Source: Lytechinus pictus
Lineage: Eukaryota > Echinodermata > Echinoidea > Temnopleuroida > Toxopneustidae
DNA: 64,000 nt
Assembly: GCF_037042905.1 (NCBI RefSeq)
Contig: NW_026974140.1
Span: 16,108,001-16,172,000, forward strand
Direction: 5' to 3'
The position numbers and the translations under genes were made by a program. Below the pieces are notes generated by a model that was not told the origin of the DNA, did no database searches, and saw nothing but the letters and a program-made list of their open reading frames with translations. Positions 10,901 to 22,900 of this stretch are shown piece after piece (positions within the stretch are counted from its first letter, which is position 1; every line of letters starts with the position of its first letter).

Positions 10901-13900
10901 CCTAACTGTGAAAGTTTATGGATCTAGTTCATAAAACTTGGGATATAAGAGTAATCAAGCATCACTGAACATCCCCTGTGAGTTTCAGGTCACAAAACCA
11001 AGTCAAAGGTCAGTTAAGGTCAATAAACTTAGGCCATGTTGGGGAAATTGTTGAAGTGCCATCATAACTTTGAAAGTTTATGGATAGAGTGAATGAAATG
11101 TGGACATGGGTGTAGTTGACAGTCTTAAGTCTCCGTTCAAATGTCATTTATGGTCAATGAACGTGGTATTATGTCATTATATGAATAATTATTTTATAGT
11201 AGTTTTCAAAGTTAGCACTGCTGCTATATTAAATTGCGTAAAGCAGGCGAGACTGCCAGAGGCGTTCCACTTGTTATATTAGTATTTTAAATGAAAAACA
11301 ATTACTTGAAAACTAAGTTAGATTCGCCTCCGCATCCATCCAAGCTCACCAAACAAGGTGTTATACAATCATGTGCTAGAATAAATTGTAAAAAGATAAG
11401 TCTACATATGGGCATTTTCACCACAGATGGACAAAGAGGCGAAAAAATCAAGTTGATATTCATGTCAAATGCTTTATGTTTTTTAATAAAACAAGACCTG
11501 AAGTTTGTGAGACAAAATTTTTTTCCGACTCTGGCAGCCATTTTTTATTTCAAAATGGCTGCCAAAGTATGGATACAAATTAGTGTTGAAAATAGCATAT
11601 TGATACATATTTTGTTTTGACAGATTTTTAAAGAACAGGTTTGATCATGATGTTTTCGCCTGTGATTTAGCTTGCTATTATAACACTTTTCAAAATCCCA
11701 CAGAAAGAAACACCAGTAATTCATTCATCTGATAAAAAAACATTGATGAACTATGTGATATGGTATGTAATGTCAGTTACCGAAAACATGAACTTTTTTT
11801 TCTCATTTCCTGGAAAAGAGGATATATTATATGAAACTTGGTAGATTTCCTCTCTAGGTAACACCCCTCCCTTCTACACCAAAATTAAAGATTACCAATT
11901 AACAATGAAGCCATAGGGTACCATTAAATATATGTAATGTCAGTTACCAAGTGGAAAATGTAATGTCAGTTACCGAGATGTAATGTCAGTTACCATGATA
12001 AAACGTTGGTTACCAATATTGAAATGCAAATATGTGGTCAATTTTATGGTGAAGAAATATTGTATACTTGTTATTTAAGTCTTTCACTTTAAAAGTCACA
12101 CCAGAAGGAGCTTGCTATTTACTTTTAAAAGGTATAGTTCACAAGGAATACTATATGAAATTATGAAGGAAGCTGCATTCCAATTGTGCAAAAAAAATTA
12201 ATATGAAATTGTTTTGTACATGCACTTACCAAGTACCTAATTGTTTGTATCAGACAATTTTTTGTTTGGTTTGGGGGGGGGTAGGGAGTACTTTTCCCAA
12301 CCTATTGCCTAAATCTGCAACATTTTTTAAGCTTAACATTGTGATGAAGGGGATTTCCAGGGTCCCTTTTTTTAGTTTCTAGGATTCTTTTGAGCATTGC
12401 CTCGCTAAAAGTAAATTCCTGGTTTTTATACCTGGTAGTAGTGTGGATGTGTGATGCAATTTTGTTTTTGGTTTACAAGTATAGATGAAAAGTGAAATTT
12501 GACAGTTCTGATCAATGTTGCATGGATCTACTAAAACTGTGGGGTTTTTTTCTAATTTACAAATAGTTCAGTTTCAGTTTAGAAGCTGGAGTTTATTTTT
12601 TGTTGACAGCTTAAAAAAGAAATTAGCAAAGAAAATGATTAAACAAATTATGAAGAGAATTTAAATCCGACAGATATGAACAAGCTTTGCTTGCACTGAC
12701 CAGAATAGAAATCAACAAAACTACATGGCTGCATGAGATTCGGGGGAGGGGTATGTGTAGCCTAGGGGAGGAGACCCTTATTCATTTTGCCTTTTTTGAT
12801 GGGAGGGGGAGGTTGGAGAAGGAAAAGGTTTAAAAAGTCGATATAAAACTGATGAATATATTATGGGTGTATAGTCAGAAAAATCCATGTGTACAGTCAA
12901 TGCAATATTAAATTACTATAGGAAAACATGTAGCTGCTATGACCCCCCCCCCCCCCCGAGTAAGTAAAACATACATTTCTTATCTTTTGATAATTAAAAA
13001 TGTGAAGTATTATGAAACTTTTATGATTTTAAAAAGCCTTACATATAAGTACCAAGAAAATTATGCCTTTGAAAATCATATAGCACTGGTAAATGTTAAT
13101 GTGTATTGTCAGTTACCGACAAGTAATGATAAAAATGTTCAAATCAAAGAAAGGAATTAAGAAAAAGAAAAAGTTTTTTCATTGAAATGTTCCTAGAAAC
13201 TCTGGTATACTTCCACATCAAGCTCACTTTAATGTGAAGCCCTGCACAGAAGATACAATGCAATGATTCCACACATTTGACTTCCATGTGTTATCTCTAT
13301 GGCAAATTAAGTGTAATGTCAGTTACCGTAATGTCAGTTACCAGCATGGTTGTGGAAAAATTATCATAGCCCCCAAAAGACAAAAACGAATTGTTTAATA
13401 TTTTGACACAAATTAACCTAGTAATGGAGGTATATTTACATATTCAAATTATTACTCTATCTACTCAGGGACATGAGATATTTCAATTTTAATGAACACC
13501 CTGAAATTGCATGTCCTTTTGCGTAATGTCAGTTACCGACACATTTTTGCTTGCTGATGCGTAAAAAAATGTGGTTACATAGGAAAACTTAGTATCAGAG
13601 TATACAGCAAGGTTCACTTTATCAACTCTATCAAAAGCAAACTCCCATCATTTGTTGTTTTAGAGATACACACAATGAAAGGTGTGAAAACATTGTGCTG
13701 TGTAATGTCAGTTACCGTGAAAATGCCCATATAGACATTCTGTGGTAAGCTCGTTATGATTGCCAATTCCCCTTCAACATTTCACCCAGGCTAGAGAATA
13801 CTAGGTCAAGACTGGATACAGAGCGCCGGATGTCAGAAGGAGAGGCTCTGGTCAGCGATGAGTTTACCATTGGACTTAAAAACAGGTTTGTGATCACATT

Positions 13901-16900
13901 TTAAAAATTTTACATGATAAAAAAGAAATTAGGATACATACATTTATTCATGGATTCATACTGAGATACCCACCCTGGCATTTTTGTCTCACCTGCATAG
14001 CAGAGTGAGACTATAGGCGCCGCTTTTCCGACGGCGACGGCGGCGGCGGCGGCGGCGGCGGCGTCAACACCAAATCTTAACCTGAGGTTAAGTTTTTGAA
14101 ATGACAGCATAACTTAGAAAGTATATGGACCTAGTTCATGAAACTTGGCCATAAGGTTAATCAAGTATTACTGAACATCCTGCCTGAGTTTCATGTCACA
14201 TGACCAAGGTCAAAGGTCATTTAGGGTCAATGAACTTAGACCATGTTGGGGGATTCAACATCAAAATCTCAACCTAAGGTTAAGTTTTTGAAATGTCATC
14301 ATAACTTAGAAAATATATGGACCTAGTTCATGAAACTTATACATAAGGTTAATCAAGTATCACTGAACATCCTGCATGAGTTTCACGTCACATGACCAAG
14401 GTCAAAGGTCATTTAGGGTCAATGAACTTTGGCCGAATTGGGGGTATCTGTTGAATTACCATCATAACTTTGAAAGTTTATGGATCTGATTCATGAAACT
14501 TTAACATAATAGTAATCAAGTATTACTGAACATCCTGTGCAAGTTTCAGGTCACATGATCAAGGTCAAAGGTCATTTAGGGTCAATGAACTTTGGCCAAA
14601 TTGGGGTATTTGTTGAATTACAGCCATAAATTTGAAAGTGTGTTGGTCTAGTTCATAAAACTTGGACATAATAGTAATCAAGTATCACTGAACATCCTGT
14701 GCGAGTTTCAGGTCACATGATCAAGGTCAAAGGTCATGTAAGGTCAAAGAACTTTGGCCACGTTGGGGGTATTTGTTGAATTGCCATCATATCTCTATAA
14801 GTGTATTGGTCTAGTTCATAAAACGTGGAAATAAGAGTAACCAAGTATCACTGAACATCTTGTGCGAGTTATAGTAGTTTTCAAAATCAGCACTGCTGCT
14901 ATATTGAATCGCGTGATGCAGGTGAGACGGCCAGAGGCATTCCACTTGTTTATGTTTGCCTTTGGGACTCAAAAGGATTCCCTTAGATATAGACAGCTAC
15001 CTCATGTGGAATACTGTATCTGCCAAAGTAATCCAGCACTTACATGCACTACCATTTCTCAAACTTTTACAGCTGATATTACCCAGGTCATGCGATTCAT
15101 GTTTGACAGTATCAACACATTCAATATCTTACAGTTGCCTTCAGTTTATAGTAGTCTAATCACATAGAATTAACAAGTCTAGATCATGATTTGAATTATA
15201 CTCTTTCATATTGTCCGTTGATGGAGTAGACCTATAGTAAAGATGTGTGTGATAAAATAAACAAGATCTGATGACTTGCGCAAAGGAATAATCCTGGTTA
15301 TTTCATGTCAACATAGGATTGCAGCCCTTGAAGATGAACTGCGTCTGTATCGTGTCCGGGTAGGCACTGTTGATGATCATGAAATTGAAGTCAGACGTCT
15401 TAAGGATGACATCAATCTTCTCAAAGAAGAAAAGTTCATCCTGACTGGCAGGTTAGTCACTATTTGGTTTGTTTTCTGATTACATTCATAGGTTTATCAG
15501 GAAACAGAGGTATTACAAGTTTTCTCATGTTGTATGATATCTACTGTGATTATAGCATTTTGCTGATAACATGGTGTTTTGTTTTGTTGTGGCATTTCAT
15601 TTTGTTTGAAAGCAAATTACTAATGATCAACAGCTTTGACACTTCTCCTAGGGACATGGTGATGAAGATAAAAGTTGATAGTGCCCAAATACCCATTGGC
15701 ACTTATCTTCAAACCCATGTCCTTGCTTTTTCAATACCTCTGTTCTCTCACTCATTGATTTTGATTTTACTTACCAAGATCAAAGAAACGGATCATGGAA
15801 CATTATTCCCATCACAAGGATTGAATACTTTATCACCTCTTTTGGATAATAGAAGATGTATTGAATGTTAGGCACATGCCTGTAAAGACCTGATATGTGA
15901 TATAGATTCATTCTTTCATTGTCTACTTAGATTTTGTCCTTAGATTCCATGTTAATTAATCAAGAGATGCATATTTCACATTCCATTGTCATATTGCACA
16001 GGAGCGAGTATTTGGCCCCCACACCTAGTCTCTCCACCAGCCTGAAGTCTCCACGCACCTCAGCAAGTAGCGACGTAGTCCAACGTGTTCGTCAAGCTAA
16101 CCTTGTGACCCGATTCAATGATCTGTTTGCTCAGAGTCGCATGGATGCTATGGATATCTTACGCAATCACTGTGATGATCATGAGCTTAATCAGAAGATC
16201 ATTTTTACCTGTGTCCAGGTAGGTAAAGATTTTGATGAGTCCATGCACAAATAGATCCAGGATTTTAGGAAAGATGGGGCATGTGAATCTAAGAACGTAT
16301 TCTGTCACTAAAAAATATATCTCTAAAAGATTGAGTTCTCTTCACAATTTCTGGGATGCATTGAAGGGAGATGAATGTATAGGGCTCTGCCTCTCCAAAA
16401 GATTTTGCGCTTCTGTGGAGCGTTGTGGCCCAGTGGATTAGTCTTCTTACTTTGAAACAGAGGGTCGTGGGTTCGAATCCCAGCCATGGCGTAATTTCCT
16501 TCAGCAAGAAATTTATCCACATTGTGTTGCACTCATCCCAGGTAAGGGTACCCGGCAGGATTAATTCCTTGAATGCATGAGTGCTAGAATGCAGCTCGAG
16601 CTAAAGCCGGGGTAATAATAATAATAACAACACGCCTCGGAATAGAATATTTCTAGATAGATGGCGCTATATAAATGCCTATTATTGTTATTATTATTCT
16701 CTAAAGGTGGGGTGGGGGAAGGGGGCACTGTTGAGCAGAAAGGGAGGGGGTGTGAACTTACATCACTTTTCATATGCTCAAGGAACATCATCTTTTCAAA
16801 TGATTCCACCATATTTTTTCTCTATTTAAATCTATTCATAACTCCATGCTTGCTGATATCTAGGCCTTCTGCTTTGTCCTTTTAAACCAGTAAAATAAAA

Positions 16901-19900
16901 GTTCTCAATACTATGAGATCTTTCCTTATTGCTTTTCATTTCTTTTGTTTTGAGACTATAGTTATCATTTCCATAAGAATGTTTACTTTTTAAAGTCCAC
17001 ATCTGCAAAGCTTCTAGTTTATTAGACATCATATTTCTATATATTGCTATGGATATCTTACGCAATCACTGTGATGATCATGAGCTTAATCAGAAGATCA
17101 TTTTTACCTGTGTCCAGGTAGGTAAAGATTTTGATGAGTCCATGCACAAATAGATCCAGGATTTTAGGAAAGATGGGGCATGTGAATCTAAGAACGTATT
17201 CTGTCACTAAAAAATATATCTCTAAAAGATTGAGTTCTCTTCACAATTTCTGGGATGCATTGAAGGGAGATGAATGTATAGGGCTCTGCCTCTCCAAAAG
17301 ATTTTGCGCTTCTGTGGAGCGTTGTGGCCCAGTGGATTAGTCTTCTTACTTTGAAACAAAGGGTCGTGGGTTCGAATCCCAGCCATGGCGTAATTTCCTT
17401 CAGCAAGAAATTTATCCACATTGTGTTGCACTCATCCCAGGTAAGGGTACCCGGCAGGATTAATTCCTTGAATGCATGAGTGCTAGAATGCAGCTCGAGC
17501 TAAAGCCGGGGTAATAATAATAATAACAACACGCCTCGGAATAGAATATTTCTAGATAGATGGCGCTATATAAATGCCTATTATTGTTATTATTATTCTC
17601 TAAAGGTGGGGTGGGGGAAGGGGGCACTGTTGAGCAGAAAGGGAGGGGGTGTGAACTTACATCACTTTTCATATGCTCAAGGAACATCATCTTTTCAAAT
17701 GATTCCACCATATTTTTTCTCTATTTAAATCTATTCATAACTCCATGCTTGCTGATATCTAGGCCTTCTGCTTTGTCCTTTTAAACCAGTAAAATAAAAG
17801 TTCTCAATACTATGAGATCTTTCCTTATTGCTTTTCATTTCTTTTGTTTTGAGACTATAGTTATCATTTCCATAAGAATGTTTACTTTTTAAAGTCCACA
17901 TCTGCAAAGCTTCTAGTTTATTAGACATCATATTTCTATATATTATATAAATGGTGTACTTGTGAGTTCATTTGAAATCTTATATCTTTTCAGGAATGTT
18001 TCCATGCTGCTAAGATGGCTTTCCATCGTTACCGTAGCAAGGTACAGACCCTATTGGCTGACACACACACTGGACTGGAACCACTCTCAGAGGCAGTTCA
18101 GAATTACATTAATAAGAATGGAACCCTACTGGATGTACATACCATAGTCGAGGTAAATTTACTTATAATAATAATAATAATATAGAGTATTTATAAAGCG
18201 CCAAATCCACATTGATTATGTGCTCAATTATTGCAGAAATATCTTACAAAAATTGATATATTAATAGAATGATGAAGCATTATTCTTTTATGGGAATATG
18301 ATGGGGGAGGGGGGGGGCAGTTGCCCCTTCCTGAGAATTTCGAAAACTAAATTTTTTACTGAAAATTTTCACAGAATTCACCCAAAGTCTGCACAAATTT
18401 CACTTTAGAAAATTCTTAAGTACCCTCATATCAAGCTCAGTTCCTTGGTTCCCTCACATTTTATTTTCATCTCTACATTTTGTAAGTTAAAGATGTTTTT
18501 TTCCTTCCCTCCATGAATTTTTGCTTTAATATGCAGAATTTTTCCTCCTTTGAAAAAAAACTCTTCTCCATCTATTCCACAGGATGTATTGTTGGCAATG
18601 AACCGTCATCCATCTATCTCGTTCCCTGCTGAGGTGGATTTCCGTGTTTTGACTCTCTTCATACGGGAGATGGTCAAGGTTGCATGGTCAATGAGTGCTC
18701 TACCTTCTTCTCTGGACATTACTGGGGCTAGGGATGGAGAACTATTTGATGACCTCAAGTAAGTGGCAGGTTTTCTCCAGTTTATTTATCAATTTTGTCC
18801 CAATATATTTTGTACTAAGATATAATTACTTTCACATATTTCCTTTGAAGGTATAGCTCATTTTGGCTTTGTAATTTTATAAATTTGTCATATTTTGTGA
18901 CTAACTAATTTTTTATAACTGATTTATCAATTGATTACCTCACAAAGTTAATTATTGTTTATTGAAATACCTTTCGCTAAGAGACATGTATCAATAATTT
19001 TACATACTATTTGCTATTAATAGCTTATTGTTTCTCTTTCACCTTATGAATAAAGAGAAGCCTTTTTGTCCTCCACTCATTTCATCACTCCTGTGCATTT
19101 TTTGTTTGTACTTAATCACATAGGTTGAACATCTCACCAAGTATTTCAGTTATTTTTAGTTGCAAATTGATGTAGTTTTTTTTTTACTTTAAATTTATAA
19201 ATAAATGAAATCAAACACTGCTTGGTGCTGACCATTCAATCAGGGATAACAGTATCACATGTCACATTAGTCAATAGTGTGATCATTGCCTAATGGATCA
19301 GGTGGCCCATATATACAAAGCCTGTTAAAATGATAGAATTCAGAAGTCAGCAAGTCAATATTTTAATTGAAATACAAAACATTTTTTGGATAGCTTACTG
19401 ATACAAATTTATTTATTTTAGCTTCAATTTTATTCTGTATCAAATTTCTATGTTTCCTGTAGGTATCGTCGAAGCTATGACTCGGAATACTCTGCTCCAC
19501 TGGTCAGTCATTATATCTGGCCATCCTTGGTGGATGTAGCTGGACGGGTCATTCTCAAGGGTGAAGCGGTCACTCGCAGAGGTGGATCATTGGTGAGTCA
19601 ACACATTCTTTATATTGTATGAAATATATTTCAATTTAATTTTAGAGGGGTGATATCTAATCTTAATTGAAATTTGAATTACATGAATCTTCTACAAGTC
19701 ACTATTCTTTTATGGCAAGGCCAATATTGGAAACTAAAATTTCAGGATTTTGAAATTTGTCAGTTATATGTAGCATGCTTTTCTAGGAACCATTTTTGAA
19801 ACACATGAGCATTTCAGATTTGATAAATGTGTTGTGGTCCAAGTTTATAGTTTTGATGAACATCTATTGATTGTCACCTCTTGATTAACATCTTGATGAA

Positions 19901-22900
19901 TATCTATTACAGGCCAAGGGATGGTAAACAAATATTCTAGTAGAGGTTATCAACAGATTTCAACAACTACAGTACTGTAGAAACCTGTCAGTGAACTTTT
20001 CTGCTGGACTTCGTAATTCCGTATTTCATACAGTTCAGCATAATGCTTTATCTTGAAATATGATGATTGTTGATTACATATTTATTTGTATTTGTATTTG
20101 TTTATCTATTTTTTAATCAATTTATTAGTTAATTTTTTTACATGATTCTTCTTGTACATGACACACAACTAATTTGGAACAACTATTGATTATCTAGGCA
20201 TCTCCAAGACGTAGCCGAAGTCCATCAAGGGCTAGTAGCCCATCCAGGGCCAGATCTCCTAGTCCAAGACGTAACCTGAACAGTTCCTTCAGTACAACAT
20301 CAGGTAAGAAAATGATGAATTTCAATATACCTCTCACAAGGCTGGTACAGTTATGATGCAATAGTAATTAGCCAGAGCTGAATACATTAATGATCTTAAT
20401 AAACCTTTAGCAGATGAATATTTATTAGTCCTGTATTTATCATATACTTGCCCTCATACAATGTGTGCACATAGTTTAGTCTCTTGGAAATATGCCATCC
20501 ATTATATTTTATACAATACAGATTTGAAAATTACTATCTTACTGTCTGCATCCTAACAATTACAAATTTAACACTTAAAGGAGAGATTAGCAATCTCAAT
20601 GAATATCTTGTTTGAAGATGCTAATACCATGGTAGGGTTGAATCCTGCGCTTAGTGATCCATACTACAATTACCTATCCACAAGACTAAATAATCTACAT
20701 CGGTAATCCTGCTACAAATGCATTACAAATAAATGCATCTGTTAAAAAAAAAACTATATTGACTTCATGACTCTTAACTCTTGGCTATGTATCTAACTGT
20801 GTCACTGAAATTGGATATGCTCAACAGCCTAAACATTTTACAATTTACCTGAGTGTAAAAAGTGATATCTGATGTTTTCATGGCATAGATAAACAAAATA
20901 AAAATTATCAGTGCTAAATTGTTTTGTGGCCAATTTTTATGTACTAAATCTGCACCATGGTTTCTCCTTTTCATACAAGATTGGCTGTGAGTGTAGAAGA
21001 TACATCTCAAAAGATGTGTTGGTGAGAATCAGTTTGTATTTAAGTCGTTGATCAAAATATATTTTTATTTCTGATTTAGCCTAATCATGTTGAAATTTGA
21101 GGTAAGCCTTCTGTGTTCAAAGAGGGTCATTTTGTTTGACTAAATGTGATCCTTAACCTTAGAATGACCAATGAAAGTAAAACTGTTATTTTTAACATTT
21201 AGAAACCGGACAGATGGTATGGATGGGTATTTAATATTTGAAACATGCAAAAAGTAGCAAAATTACTCAGTTATTTGTCATGTATTTGGGGTAGGAATGG
21301 TATAGAATCAGGATAATAGAATTAAACTTTACTTTGCTTTAAAGTGTTTGATAAAACAAAAAATTATGTAAGTCTTTAATTTCAGCAACAGAGATAATAC
21401 TGTAGTATTCATTGCTATATGCAGATTCAGACACTGTTTATCTAATAATCTTATCACCACCTTTGATTCAACCTGTCTTGTAATGTGAATTAAAGGCAAA
21501 GGTCACATTTGTAGAAATCCCTTTTGTAAAACAAGGCTTCAACATTTTCAGGAAAATAACACATTTTCTATTCTTTCTGATATTTTCAGGGGATGTCAAG
21601 AGTATTTGAAGGGATTTTTTATTTTCAAATATAGCAAACTATGTATCACTATTAAAGGTCTAGCTCATTGGTCAGTTTGGTGCAGAGGATCATTTTGGTG
21701 CTTTTAGTGATCTTTAAATTCATGTTGAACTTTTGCTACTCTTTCCTCTTATATTATACTCTAACTGCTTTTATTTTTGGATTGTTGGATTATACTTCTA
21801 CGGCATTCTACCAGATCACTTCCAAACGAAGCATTTTTTTTTAAAAGAAATCAATGCTTCATTTAGTCAGTATGCCTAACTCATTGATCCACTTTACCTC
21901 TGTATAAAACTACACACAACCAAGCAGTTAGTATGTGTTTGCTAAATGTATTTTTTGTTTTGTTTGACAAGCATAGGTCTATAACGTACGTATGGTGGTA
22001 CAATCAGCTGTGCTTTAATTGAATTGCAAAATTTGAGTAGTAATTATACTTTATCTTGATAATTTCCATTCTGAAAGGAGTACTAGTACATGCAGTTATT
22101 TTCATGGTTCACTTTGTTTGTTTGTTTTCTTTAAACAAATTTGAGCTTTTGTACATTAACAACCAGTTTTTTGTGTGATCTATTTAATGATTAACTCCAT
22201 CATATTTATTTCTTTACAGTTGATTTGTAGTTTTTTTTTTAAGGTTTTAACTTTCATTTGAAGTTGTTTGTTAACTTTGTTATTGATCTAAAGTTCATTC
22301 TTTGTATTCATGACATGCATATTTGGTGGGATTTCTTTCATTGGAAGTCATATCCAGCTAAGAACTGGCATTGTACTCAACCAAATTCTTAAATCAGTAA
22401 AGCAAATCTACATTGTTCGTGGAATTGCCTTGCCAATTGATAATTAGCTACCCTTTAAAAGAATACTGGATAAACTGAATATTTTTGTGTTGGTCTTGTT
22501 TTAAAGATTTTGCAACTGATCAACAGCAAAAAAAAATCTGGCATTCTACATGTACAGTTGAGCCCAAAAGTTTACATACACCCATGGAATTCAGTGAAAT
22601 TTGTTCGCTTGCCAAGCATCGTAAAATTAACTATATCTTCAAAAATATAAATACTACCATGGCGAATTTGGTATCAAACGAAAGAGTGTATAAAGCTCTT
22701 TCACATGATTGGGATGCCGTTGGGATTAAAGTATATTTCAGGTGGAATTTTCTTTAAAGAATAAAAAGTAATATTCATGCCAAATGTTTCTATTGTTTGA
22801 TATTATATTTTCAAACATCATTTCATAGAAATATATGAATGTCAAATCTATGATTTGTATTACATTTTCTATCATGATATGTCACCACTGAAAAAAAGGT

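Larger units (their letters stand above)
17046..17944 (+). repeat. 899-bp tandem duplication, copy 2
   Basis: Second copy of 16147-17045. It lies wholly within intron 6, between exon 6 (ends 16218) and exon 7 (starts 17994). Near-identity means either a very recent event or an assembly artefact. Confidence 0.95.

Noticed and set aside
16418..16490. Possible tRNA gene on the plus strand (also at 17317)
   Set aside because: The tRNA-like head continues into a SINE body and a TATAAATGCC/ATT tail; the second copy is only the tandem duplicate.
16232..17931. Repeated small open frames on both strands
   Set aside because: They are frames through the SINE and intron of the 899-bp duplication, not genes.
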